NCBI GenBank assembly: GCA_017615325.1
Contig: JAGAAI010000020.1
Span: 1 to 42,805 of the forward strand
Direction of reading: 5' to 3'
Length of the DNA stretch: 42,805 nucleotides
From: Clostridiales bacterium
Lineage (GTDB): Bacteria > Bacillota > Clostridia > Saccharofermentanales > Saccharofermentanaceae
The position numbers were made by a program, and so were the translations under genes. The notes under the pieces are model-generated. The model was not told where the DNA came from and did no database searches. It saw only the letters and a list, made by a program, of their open reading frames with translations. Below are positions 1 to 8,021 of the stretch, one piece after another. Numbering within the stretch: position 1 is the first letter of the stretch; every line of letters begins with the position of its first letter.

Positions 1-2
1 CG

Positions 3-95
3 ATAATCGCTTTGACCAGGAAAATAGCAAGAATTGTATTTGTAATGCTTGAGAACAGAGAACCCTTTAATCCTGAACTCATGCTGAGCAAATAA
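3..95 (+). pseudogene. C-terminal end of an IS110-family transposase (runs in from outside the window)
   Basis: An open frame entering from the left edge reads ALTRKIARIVFVMLENREPF and then stops at TAA 93-95. The pattern Ala-Leu-x-Arg-Lys-x-Ala followed by a short hydrophobic helix and Glu-Pro-Phe/Tyr-(Asn/Asp)-Pro is the usual C-terminal tail of IS110/IS116/IS902 transposases, the RuvC-like/serine recombinases of the IS110 group. Only the last 30 codons are visible, so it cannot be judged whether the gene is intact. It lies 55 bp upstream of the alcohol dehydrogenase gene, so the element's right end probably falls between them. The call rests on my recognition of this tail. Confidence 0.6.
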
Positions 96-107
96 GAAAA
101 AATACAG

Positions 108-134
108 CAAACAGCTTAAACTGTTTGACTTTTT
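108..134 (+). terminator. Short hairpin with T-run after the IS110 tail
   Basis: CAAACAG (108-114) and CTGTTTG (121-127) form a 7-bp stem with a 6-nt loop, followed by ACTTTTTAT. This looks like a weak intrinsic terminator for the transposase, or part of the insertion sequence end. It sits just ahead of the ribosome binding site for the next gene. Confidence 0.4.
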
Positions 135-149
135 ATAGGAGTAAAGACA

Positions 150-1310
150 ATGATCGGATTTGAGTACTACAACCCGGCGAAGATAGTCTTCGGTGAGGGG
201 AGCGAGAAGAGTCTCGCAAAACTCTTAAAACAAAATAACGTTAAGTCACTTCTTCTAGTCTATAGCGGAGATTTTGTGAAGACACTCGGGATATATGATG
301 TCATCAGGGATGCTGTAAGCGAACTTGGAATAAGATTCTCCGAGAGCGGGGAAGTAGTACCGAATCCCTCTATCGAGCTGGTAAGAAGACTCGTAGAACA
401 GGGAAAGAAAGACGAAGTTGATTTTGTCCTGGCTGTCGGTGGAGGAAGCTCCATCGACACCGCCAAGGCGATCGCCATCGGGATCCCGTATGATGGCGAT
501 GTATGGGATTTCTTCGCGGAAAACGTATCCCCTGAAAGGGTACTGGGAGTAGGCGTTATTGCGACGACGGCGTCCAGCGGATCAGAGACATCCAATGCAG
601 CTATACTTTCCTACGGCGAGTTCAAAAAGGGTTTTGAAGATGACCGTATCATCCCGAAGTTCGCGATCATGAACCCGAGATACACAGTCAACCTTCCCCA
701 ATACCAGACGAATGTCGGTATCGCAGATGTCCTGTCCCATCTTCTCGAAAGGTATTTCTCTGATGAGAAGTATTCGGATACAACTGACTATCTCATAGAA
801 GGAGCGGTCAGGGCACTTAGAGTAAATGCAAGAAGGCTCATTAATGATCCTTCGGACATCAATGCCAGAGCTGAGATCCAGTGGCTTGCGTCAGTAGCCC
901 ACAACAATTTCCTCGATGCCGGAAGATCGGCTGACTGGGGATCTCACCGTATAGAGCATGAGTTGTCTGCACAGTACAACATAACCCATGGCGAAGGAAT
1001 GGCAATAGTCTTTGTTGCCTGGACGAAATACATGGCAGACGTAAAACCTTGGAGACTTGCATTGCTCGCATCAAGAGTCTTTGGTATAGATCCTTACGAT
1101 TTCAGTGAGAAGGAAAGAGCGCTGCTGCTGTCCGGAGAACTTGAAACTTTTTTCAAGAGTCTGGGACTTAAGACGAGGCTTTCGCAGCTCGGAATATCCG
1201 ATAAGGATTTTGATACCATGGCAGAGCGTGCAACGGCCGGAGGCAATGTGGGACATTATGTCAAGCTCGATAAACAGAAGATAACAGAAATACTTAAGAT
1301 TGCACTTTAA
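150..1310 (+). CDS. Iron-containing alcohol dehydrogenase (butanol dehydrogenase-like)
   Basis: A 386-aa protein of the group III metal-dependent alcohol dehydrogenases, which reduce aldehydes or oxidise alcohols with NAD(P)H in the cytosol. The N-terminal Rossmann half carries the nucleotide-binding GGGSSIDTAKAI motif at residues 97-108 and TTASSGSETS at 139-148. The C-terminal helical half has the metal ligand pattern: D193 and H197 in IADVLSH, H266/H270 in SHRIEH, and H280 in THGEGMA. Length is normal for the family. AGGAG at 137-141 sets the ATG. The AhpD-like gene follows after 30 bp, so the two are probably co-transcribed. Physiological substrate is unknown; fermentation aldehydes are likely. 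An IS110 tail lies immediately upstream, so the native promoter may have been displaced. Confidence 0.9.
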   Translation: MIGFEYYNPAKIVFGEGSEKSLAKLLKQNNVKSLLLVYSGDFVKTLGIYDVIRDAVSELGIRFSESGEVVPNPSIELVRRLVEQGKKDEVDFVLAVGGGSSIDTAKAIAIGIPYDGDVWDFFAENVSPERVLGVGVIATTASSGSETSNAAILSYGEFKKGFEDDRIIPKFAIMNPRYTVNLPQYQTNVGIADVLSHLLERYFSDEKYSDTTDYLIEGAVRALRVNARRLINDPSDINARAEIQWLASVAHNNFLDAGRSADWGSHRIEHELSAQYNITHGEGMAIVFVAWTKYMADVKPWRLALLASRVFGIDPYDFSEKERALLLSGELETFFKSLGLKTRLSQLGISDKDFDTMAERATAGGNVGHYVKLDKQKITEILKIAL

Positions 1311-1340
1311 TACAGTATTATCGAAAAGGAGAAAAACAAA

Positions 1341-1898
1341 ATGGCAAGGATTAAATTGGTAGAACAGTCTGAAGCACAGGGTGCTGAGAAAGAGCGTTAC
1401 GACGAGCTCGCAGGAAGAAACGCAGTTACGAACATGAAGAAAGGTCTTCTTAACGATGCGGCAACATACGATGCATATATGGCCTGGTACACTTCATGGA
1501 ACAGATTAGTTGAGGTGATAGGGCAGAAGGATGCGATCCTTTATGCTCACAAGATCTCGACAACGAATTCATGCCAGCTTTGCTCCCTCTTCTTTATCAG
1601 TGATGTTAAGGGCTTAGGTCTTGATCCCGCGAACCTGGTATATGATGAGAAGGAAAAGGCTCTTACAAGTCTTGCAGAGTCGATAGTAAAGGATCCTACA
1701 TCCGTATCCGATGAGCTTTTCGATGACTTAAGGAAGTTCTTCAATGACCAGGAACTTGTAGTCATCGTAGGCTTTGCTGGACAGATGATCGCAACTAACA
1801 ACTTTAACTCTGTCTTCAAGATCGATGTTGACCAGAGACTTCTTCCTCTCGTACAGGAGTTTAAGCCTGCTACCTGGAGAGCAGATATCAAGAAATAA
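1341..1898 (+). CDS. Carboxymuconolactone decarboxylase/AhpD-like protein
   Basis: A 185-aa, mostly helical cytosolic protein. The motif NSCQLCSLFF (C78, C81) is the CxxC pair of the AhpD-like/CMD superfamily, members of which act as thiol peroxidases or disulfide reductants. The surrounding EKALTSLAESI segment and the closing QELVVIVGFAGQMIATNNF helix fit the family fold. A histidine two residues after the second Cys, seen in true AhpD, is absent (CSLF), so peroxidase activity is uncertain. It follows the alcohol dehydrogenase by 30 bp with an AAAAGGAG site, suggesting a two-gene operon. Its natural role here is not known. Confidence 0.75.
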   Translation: MARIKLVEQSEAQGAEKERYDELAGRNAVTNMKKGLLNDAATYDAYMAWYTSWNRLVEVIGQKDAILYAHKISTTNSCQLCSLFFISDVKGLGLDPANLVYDEKEKALTSLAESIVKDPTSVSDELFDDLRKFFNDQELVVIVGFAGQMIATNNFNSVFKIDVDQRLLPLVQEFKPATWRADIKK

Positions 1899-1934
1899 AC
1901 ATATCAAATTGTTAACCTTTGTAATTAGATATTG

Positions 1935-1965
1935 CGGGATCCTACGCATAGTGGGATCCCGTTTT
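1935..1965 (+). terminator. Intrinsic terminator, probably bidirectional
   Basis: CGGGATCC (1935-1942) pairs perfectly with GGATCCCG (1954-1961), followed by TTTT. It closes the alcohol dehydrogenase operon and lies between convergent genes, so it may also serve the minus-strand glycosyltransferase. Confidence 0.75.
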
Positions 1966-2012
1966 GGGTAATCACTGCTTCTGCGACAAAGGTTTTGTTA
2001 AGGGAGTAAACT

Positions 2013-3536
2013 TCAGTTAAGTTTAAAGACTGAGATCGAACCCAAAAGATCGTCAGGATCTTCCGACCAGACCAGCTCATAATCAAAACTGTCGATAAAC
2101 CAGCCGATCATGTTGTATTGTCCTGCCTGAACGACTATCAGTTTGGGTTTGTCTTCTTTTAATTCGCGGAAACAGTCTTCCATTAATTCCGGAGCAAGGT
2201 AACACGGAGGATACTGATAGGAATACTTTGTGGCATGCATACGGTCTGTCATCAGATAGATGCAGTCCCAGTTTCCGAAGACGAAGATCTTATCGTCAGG
2301 CGCTGATCCGGATTCAACTATCCCTGCGACTTTTTCGGCCGATATACGGTAGTATTCATCCATCTCGTTTACCGTCGTGTCGGGAGCCCAAAGACTGATC
2401 CCCAATACTATCCAGCAGGGAATGATAAAAGCAAAAGTAAGGACAAGAGGAATAAGATTTCCAATCCATTTTTTTATCTTTTCGCGTTTGATCAGTTTGG
2501 CAGAATCGATCAGGAGGCACAAGGGATAGATCGTGCATGGGATCAGGATCAATCCATAGTGATCGTAGATCCTGCCGGGCATAACGACAAAGATGAGAGA
2601 CAGTAGTCCATAGATCAATGTAAGCAGGGAGACCTTGTCTTTCTTTGTGAAAGTGAAGACTAACGAACCAAGAAGGGAGATCAGGATCAAGGGAACTGTA
2701 ATATAGAAGCCAAGAGACTCGATCCTGCCTGTTACGACTGACCTTGCTTCACCTGCTTGTGCATAGACAAAATTGAAGACAATGTAATCTTTCCAGAAGT
2801 CAGGAAGACAGCCGTTAATCCCGAGCCAAATGATTATCGGGATAAATACGATGGCGATGCCGGAGATAAACAGTGCTGTGAACTTAAGCAGGACTTTTAT
2901 CTTTTTGGAATATATAAGTTTTATCAGGACTGCTATACAGAAGACGATCCATAAAGCGATCATATTAGGTCTTAACATCAAGACCATTCCCAAACTGATA
3001 CCGCTTAATATGACCCTGAAAGATGTGATCTTGTTGTTAAGAAAATAATCCAGGAAGATAAGGTTGCCCAAAGCTATGAAAGGAAGCGCATATTCTTCTA
3101 CAAAATTACCTCGCTCGAAAAAGAGCATGATCAATGATATCGCCGACATAACGATAAAGAATGAGCTGATCTTTGAGCAGATAAGTCTTGCAGTGTAATA
3201 GAATACCAGGATCGAAAATGCCAGGAATAAGACCTCGATGAGCCACAAGCCGAATGTTGCGGAAATTACCCGGTCTCCCAGGTAGTTAAGAAGATATACG
3301 ACAGGACCTTTATGGTCGAATGAATCCCTATAGGGTAATCCGCCCCGGCTCATAACATAACCTATAGTCCTGAATACAGCCGAATCCATCTCAACATAAT
3401 CTGTTCTTATGACAGGATTTAACGGGCTTACGAACATTATCATGAAAGATAAAACAAGCGAAGATAAAGAAGCGATGACAGCTTCTGATCTGGGATTAGA
3501 CTTATCGGATTCAGTTAGGACTTGATGATCTTTCAT
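2013..3536 (-). CDS. Polytopic GT-C type glycosyltransferase (PMT/ArnT-like)
   Basis: A 507-aa membrane protein with roughly ten hydrophobic helices. Near the N-terminus, after the first helix, it has YVEMDSAVFRTIGYVMSRGG and then LPYRDSFDHKGPVVY. This is the first extracytoplasmic loop of GT-C transferases related to PMT/ArnT, with acidic residues D51, D71 and D74 where the family keeps its catalytic acidic residue. A soluble C-terminal part of about 120 residues follows the last helix. Such enzymes move a sugar from a polyprenyl-phosphate donor onto a surface acceptor outside the membrane. The acceptor cannot be predicted. It is a single minus-strand gene, convergent with the dehydrogenase operon and divergent from the MATE gene. 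Confidence 0.75.
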   Translation of the reverse strand: MKDHQVLTESDKSNPRSEAVIASLSSLVLSFMIMFVSPLNPVIRTDYVEMDSAVFRTIGYVMSRGGLPYRDSFDHKGPVVYLLNYLGDRVISATFGLWLIEVLFLAFSILVFYYTARLICSKISSFFIVMSAISLIMLFFERGNFVEEYALPFIALGNLIFLDYFLNNKITSFRVILSGISLGMVLMLRPNMIALWIVFCIAVLIKLIYSKKIKVLLKFTALFISGIAIVFIPIIIWLGINGCLPDFWKDYIVFNFVYAQAGEARSVVTGRIESLGFYITVPLILISLLGSLVFTFTKKDKVSLLTLIYGLLSLIFVVMPGRIYDHYGLILIPCTIYPLCLLIDSAKLIKREKIKKWIGNLIPLVLTFAFIIPCWIVLGISLWAPDTTVNEMDEYYRISAEKVAGIVESGSAPDDKIFVFGNWDCIYLMTDRMHATKYSYQYPPCYLAPELMEDCFRELKEDKPKLIVVQAGQYNMIGWFIDSFDYELVWSEDPDDLLGSISVFKLN

Positions 3537-3600
3537 GCCTATATTATTTAATATATCCCCTAAACATTCAATAATGATTGATTCAGATATGGTTTTTCTA

Positions 3601-3629
3601 TTGTTTATTTATCCGTCTTTTGTTACAAT
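3601..3629 (+). promoter_or_regulatory. Sigma-A promoter for the MATE gene
   Basis: TTGTTT (3601-3606), a 17-bp spacer, then TACAAT (3624-3629). Transcription would start near 3636, downstream of the upstream ATG at 3578. This decides that the MATE start is the ATG at 3671. Confidence 0.6.
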
Positions 3630-3670
3630 GCTCAAACTTGCAAAAAAAGATAAGGAATAAAAGAAGAGTA

Positions 3671-5047
3671 ATGACCGCGTTAAAAGACGACAGATCCTAT
3701 ATCAAGAGACTGCTGATCATCGCCATCCCGATGATGATCCAGAACGGCATCTCCAACTTCGTCAACCTCCTCGACAATCTCATGATCGGGCAGGTCGGTA
3801 CAAACGCGCTCTCAGGTGTTGCGATTGCAAACCAGCTTATCTTCGTATTCTATCTTGTCATATTCGGTGCGACCGCCGGTGTCGGTATCTTTACCGCCCA
3901 GTATAAAGGCAAGGGTGATGACGAGGGTATACGTTATACTTTCCGCTTCAAGATCGTTTTCAATACGATCCTGTCTGCCCTCTGTGTTCTGGTCCTGGCG
4001 ATATTCTCGCCCTTCCTGATAAATCTCTTCCTTCTGGGTGAGGGAGATCCTGCGGATGCTGCCGAGACACTGGTCATCGGTGTCGATTATATGCATATAA
4101 TCCTCATAAGCCTTATACCGATAGGCCTGACTCAGGCTTATGCCGGGACCCTGCGCGACCTGGGATCCACAAAGGTCCCGATGTATGCGTCACTCTGCGC
4201 GATCTTCGTAAATCTTATCGGTAACTATATCCTGATCTACGGACACTTAGGGCTTCCTGCCTTAGGCGCCACGGGTGCGGCCATTGCGACCGTTATATCC
4301 AGATTTGTAGAGCTTGCGATACTTGTTATCTATACAGGGCGACATTCTGCTATCTTCCCTTTCATATGCGGGGCTTTCAAGGATTTCAGGATCCCCAAAG
4401 ACCTGGCCCTGAAGTTCTTCCTTAAGGCTCTGCCTCTCATGGCAAACGAGACTTTATGGTCTCTCGGAATGACGGCGGTCAACCAGAGCTACTCCTTCCG
4501 GAGCCTTGATGCAGTTGCAGCCCTCAATATCGAATCGACTCTGTGGAACCTCATGGGCGTTGCTTTCCTTGCGATGGGAGAAGCGGTCGGCATCATGATG
4601 GGGCACATACTGGGTGCCGGGGAACTCGCCGATGCTAAGAAGAAAGCATACACGATGAGAAGGTTCACCGTTCTTTGCGGGCTTGTTTTCGCGGCGATAA
4701 TGATGTGCATATCACCCTTCTTCCCGCTCCTTTATAACACATCGGAATACATAAGGGCGCTAGCGTCGGGCTTTATCGTGATATCTGCGTTCATGATGCC
4801 GTTCTGTTCGTATACGCATGCTTCCTACTTCATAATGAGATCCGGCGGCAATACACTTCTTACGGTCCTCTTCGACAGTGTCTATACCTGGGTCATCGTT
4901 GTGACGCTCGCATTTGTACTTTCCCGCTTTACCAATATCGACATCACCTGGATGGTCGCCATCGTCAGGGGTCTTGAGATCGTAAAGTGTTTCATAGCTT
5001 ATTTCTTCGTAAGGTCCGACGTCTGGGTCAGGAATATAGTTAAGTAA
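3671..5047 (+). CDS. MATE-family efflux protein
   Basis: 458 aa from ATG 3671. The frame is open back to 3578, but that ATG lies upstream of the promoter's likely start site. Twelve hydrophobic segments in two homologous halves, opening with the MATE signature IPMMIQNGISNFVNLLDNLM (first helix: membrane insertion, Asn-rich, Asp-Asn-x-Met) and later GTLRDLGSTKVPM, typical of the DinF/NorM group. These antiporters export drugs or metabolites using Na+ or H+. The gene stands alone behind its own promoter, 50 bp ahead of the LuxE-like gene. Its substrate cannot be deduced. Confidence 0.9.
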   Translation: MTALKDDRSYIKRLLIIAIPMMIQNGISNFVNLLDNLMIGQVGTNALSGVAIANQLIFVFYLVIFGATAGVGIFTAQYKGKGDDEGIRYTFRFKIVFNTILSALCVLVLAIFSPFLINLFLLGEGDPADAAETLVIGVDYMHIILISLIPIGLTQAYAGTLRDLGSTKVPMYASLCAIFVNLIGNYILIYGHLGLPALGATGAAIATVISRFVELAILVIYTGRHSAIFPFICGAFKDFRIPKDLALKFFLKALPLMANETLWSLGMTAVNQSYSFRSLDAVAALNIESTLWNLMGVAFLAMGEAVGIMMGHILGAGELADAKKKAYTMRRFTVLCGLVFAAIMMCISPFFPLLYNTSEYIRALASGFIVISAFMMPFCSYTHASYFIMRSGGNTLLTVLFDSVYTWVIVVTLAFVLSRFTNIDITWMVAIVRGLEIVKCFIAYFFVRSDVWVRNIVK

Positions 5048-5059
5048 CTTTCCTTATCC

Positions 5060-5073
5060 TTTCTTGGTATAAT
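5060..5073 (+). promoter_or_regulatory. Extended -10 promoter for the LuxE-LuxC operon
   Basis: TGGTATAAT gives a perfect -10 hexamer at 5068-5073 with the TGn extension at 5065-5067. The -35 region (TAACTT near 5045) is poor, as is common for extended -10 promoters. GGGAGGGG at 5088-5095 is the ribosome binding site for the next gene, very close to its ATG. Confidence 0.5.
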
Positions 5074-5097
5074 GTTTCTTGTGAACCGGGAGGGGAA

Positions 5098-6204
5098 ATG
5101 AGACTTCGAAGGAAATTATTTGCGAATAAAGATCCGTACGACAGCACTAAGGCTGATCTCTTTTTGGCTGCCTGCAAAGAGAACTTCGACTACCTTTACG
5201 GCAACTGCGAAGATTACAGAAAGATCTGTAAGGGATTAAAGATCTCATCCTCCGATGACATAAAGACAGCAGCAGACCTGCCGGTCATTCCGACCATGAT
5301 GTTCAAAAGACATGACTTCAGATCCGGAAGGTATTTTTTCACCATGACTTCTTCCGGAACTTCGGGTGGTCACAAGAGCGTGATCCGTTTTGAATTTTCT
5401 GCTGCGTTGGCAGCCTTGCGGATGTCTCTTAAAGTTACGAGATACCACGGTGTTATTTCTTTCCGTCCATGCAGATATATCGTTATGGGTTTCAGGCCCA
5501 CGAGAAAAAATAAGGTCGCAGCAGCAAGGACGGCTTACCTTACGACTTTCCTGGCTCCCGCCATAAGCAGGAAGTTTATCCTTAAGGAAACAGCGGACGG
5601 ATTAAAGCCTGATTTTGACGGCATAGTGGAAGCACTCAAAAAATACGAGAAGGGCAAGGCGCCCGTGAGGTTCATGGGGTTCCCGTCCTATACTTTCTTC
5701 CTCTTCCAGCTTCTGGAGGAAAGAGGGCTTTCCTTTAAGCTTCCCGAAGGTTCCAAGATCATGTTGGGAGGCGGCTGGAAACAGTTCTACCGCGAAGAAG
5801 CAGACAAAGCTACTTTCTATAAACTTGCAAAGAAGACACTCGGAGTAGAAGAAGAGAACATCATTGAATTCTTCGGTGCGGTCGAACATCCTATCCTCTA
5901 TTGCGACTGCAAGGCTCACCACTTCCATGTGCCCGTGTACAGCAATATCGTAATTAGAGATCCCGATACTTTGGAGCCTATGGCAGAAGGCAATACGGGC
6001 CTTGTAAATCTCATATCGCCACTGACGCGTGCAACACCTATCCTCTCTGTAATGACAGATGATCTGGGTATACTTCATCCCGGTTCATCCTGCCCCTGCG
6101 GAGTTAAGTCTCCTTATCTTGAGATCATAGGAAGAGTTGCACCCGAAGATATCAAGACCTGCGCAGCGGGAGCTGCTGATATCCTGAAGGGGGTGAATGT
6201 ATGA
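5098..6204 (+). CDS. LuxE-like acyl-protein synthetase (acyl-activating enzyme)
   Basis: A 368-aa ANL-fold relative of LuxE, which activates a fatty acid with ATP and passes the acyl group to its own C-terminal cysteine before transfer to the LuxC reductase. The ATP-binding P-loop-like motif TSSGTSGGHKS lies near residues 84-94. The IIEFFGAVEHPILYCDC segment, with a cysteine-rich patch, follows near 260, and Cys355 lies 13 residues from the end, where LuxE carries its acyl-accepting cysteine. The stop overlaps the LuxC start (ATGA at 6201-6204), so the two are translationally coupled and probably form one complex. No luciferase genes are nearby. The acyl chain could be a fatty acid or another carboxylic acid. 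Confidence 0.8.
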   Translation: MRLRRKLFANKDPYDSTKADLFLAACKENFDYLYGNCEDYRKICKGLKISSSDDIKTAADLPVIPTMMFKRHDFRSGRYFFTMTSSGTSGGHKSVIRFEFSAALAALRMSLKVTRYHGVISFRPCRYIVMGFRPTRKNKVAAARTAYLTTFLAPAISRKFILKETADGLKPDFDGIVEALKKYEKGKAPVRFMGFPSYTFFLFQLLEERGLSFKLPEGSKIMLGGGWKQFYREEADKATFYKLAKKTLGVEEENIIEFFGAVEHPILYCDCKAHHFHVPVYSNIVIRDPDTLEPMAEGNTGLVNLISPLTRATPILSVMTDDLGILHPGSSCPCGVKSPYLEIIGRVAPEDIKTCAAGAADILKGVNV

Positions 6205-7499
6205 TCCTTTTTGACGGCAGGATATACGACAGTTCGGAACAGAACAGGCTCCTGGATGAACTTAAGGATAAGATCCCGTCTGTTCTTCAAAGAGAGACCT
6301 TGTCACCCGGGATAATAATCGATGCAGTTGATCATTTAAGAGAAGATCTACTTCAGGGTAAGTTCGATGAACTCCTGGAATCCCTTCCCAAGGAAATGGT
6401 CGAGTCTTATAAGGTGCAGGCAGTTACGCTTCTTTCCAAAGAACATCTGTGGATGAAGGTTAAGACCGAGCTCGGGACAAGCGAAGAATATGTAACTGAT
6501 AAGATCGAGGGATTTTCTTCCATAAGAGTAAAGAAAGTTCCGATAGGAGTCATCTTCCACATATCAGCAGGCAACATGGATTTCCTGCCCGCTTATTCTC
6601 TCGCGGAAGGCCTTCTTACGGGCAACATAAACATCTTAAAACTTCCTTCGGCAGATAACGGATTGTCCCTAAAGCTCATCATGCAGTTCATAGAATACAG
6701 GCCGGAACTTACGGACTATATCTATGTGTTCGATACTTCGTCTTCTGACATTCAGGGAATGCGCAAGATGGCAGAACTTTCAAATGCCATAAGCGTCTGG
6801 GGATCTGACATGGCGATAGAGGCCGTAAGGAATCTTGCGCCGACAGGAGTAAAACTTATCGAGTGGGGTCAGAAGTTAGGATTCTGTTATCTGTCAGATC
6901 CTGACAATGTGGAAGGACTCGATAAGCAACTTGAGAATCTTGCAGAACACATAGCAACGACCAAGCAGCTCCTCTGCAGCAGCTGCCAGGTCATATATCT
7001 TGATACGGATGATATGGATAAGGTGAGGCTTTTCGCTGAAAGTTTTAAACCTTATCTTGAGAAGGCGGTCGGGGCGAACCTTTCGACTGAGATCGGCATA
7101 AGGGCAAGGGATACTCTTACTTCATACACGCAAAGGCTGACAGGATATCTCGGGCAGGAGGAAGAATCGGATGATGTCATCAGGGGCAGGGGAATGAGCC
7201 TTATCATAAAAGACGACAATAAGCTCGAGCTCTCTCCCATGATGTGCAATGTCCTGATAAAACCTCTCCCTTCGAAAGATCTTACGAAGGCTTTATACGA
7301 AGGAAGATATTACCTTCAGACTGCAGGCCTTATCTGCCCTGATGCCCGCCGCAAAGAACTCACGGAGCTTCTTATGAGAGCAGGTCTTGTCCGCGTGACA
7401 CGTGCAGGTCATATGAGCGCATATTTCCCGGGCGAAGCGCACGACGGTGAATATGCTCTTGATAGATACGTAAGGATAGTAAACATAGAGGAAGGCTAA
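6201..7499 (+). CDS. LuxC-like acyl-CoA/acyl-protein reductase
   Basis: A 432-aa aldehyde-dehydrogenase-fold reductase that takes the acyl group from LuxE or acyl-CoA and makes the aldehyde with NADPH. The segment VPIGVIFHISAGNMDFLPAY matches the conserved nucleotide-binding region of LuxC. The catalytic cysteine lies in LLCSSCQV, either C259 or C262. Length is slightly under the roughly 480 aa of marine LuxC. It overlaps the LuxE gene by 4 nt and is followed 2 nt later by a small membrane HExxH protein. Without luciferase, the aldehyde probably feeds an alcohol, alkane or lipid-modification route, or an aldehyde-linked secondary metabolite. Confidence 0.8.
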   Translation: MILFDGRIYDSSEQNRLLDELKDKIPSVLQRETLSPGIIIDAVDHLREDLLQGKFDELLESLPKEMVESYKVQAVTLLSKEHLWMKVKTELGTSEEYVTDKIEGFSSIRVKKVPIGVIFHISAGNMDFLPAYSLAEGLLTGNINILKLPSADNGLSLKLIMQFIEYRPELTDYIYVFDTSSSDIQGMRKMAELSNAISVWGSDMAIEAVRNLAPTGVKLIEWGQKLGFCYLSDPDNVEGLDKQLENLAEHIATTKQLLCSSCQVIYLDTDDMDKVRLFAESFKPYLEKAVGANLSTEIGIRARDTLTSYTQRLTGYLGQEEESDDVIRGRGMSLIIKDDNKLELSPMMCNVLIKPLPSKDLTKALYEGRYYLQTAGLICPDARRKELTELLMRAGLVRVTRAGHMSAYFPGEAHDGEYALDRYVRIVNIEEG

Positions 7500-7501
7500 A
7501 G

Positions 7502-7963
7502 ATGATCTTATACATGATCGCACAATGCACATGGGGCTTCATACAATCAACAGTGGGATTCATCGTATTCCTTCTAAATATACGCGCAAGGCACTTCATC
7601 TACCACGGTGCAATAATCACCGAATGGAAATACAAGTCGAGCGTATCCCTGGGTCTGTTTATCTTCGTCACAAAAGAGCCGAATTTCTACTGGAAGTTCA
7701 GGGACAAGTACACGATGGAAGAAGTGAAGGAAAGACTTCTTGTCCATGAATACGGACACGCGGTCCAGTCCCTGATCCTGGGCCCTCTTTATATGCTGAT
7801 AATATCTCTCCCGTCAGGTCTTTGGGCGGGGCTACCGCCTTTATACCGCATGCGTCACAGAAGGCAGCTATCCTACTACTGGTTCTATCCGGAATGCTGG
7901 GCGAACTTCCTCGGTGAGAAAGTCACCAAGACAAAATCAATGGAGAGAATGGTAATAGATTAA
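7502..7963 (+). CDS. Small membrane protein with HExxH metalloprotease-like motif
   Basis: A 153-aa protein with a hydrophobic N-terminus (about residues 1-24), a basic middle, then HEYGHAVQSLILGPLYML near residue 81 and a second hydrophobic stretch. HEYGH fits the zinc-binding HExxH motif, and a downstream Glu in YPECWANFLGEK could be the third ligand. I cannot assign it to a named peptidase family. It begins 2 nt after the LuxC-like gene, so it belongs to the same transcript. A role in processing or folding is possible but not shown by the sequence. Confidence 0.6.
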   Translation: MILYMIAQCTWGFIQSTVGFIVFLLNIRARHFIYHGAIITEWKYKSSVSLGLFIFVTKEPNFYWKFRDKYTMEEVKERLLVHEYGHAVQSLILGPLYMLIISLPSGLWAGLPPLYRMRHRRQLSYYWFYPECWANFLGEKVTKTKSMERMVID

Positions 7964-8021
7964 ATGATCTTGTAAACAAATCCTTTATACAGTGTTATCA
8001 TTTGTTGGAGGTGGAATTTTT

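Noticed and set aside
3578..3670. A longer N-terminus for the MATE protein
   Set aside because: The extra 31 codons overlap a good -35/-10 promoter and contain no ribosome binding site ahead of 3578; the family begins at the residues after 3671.
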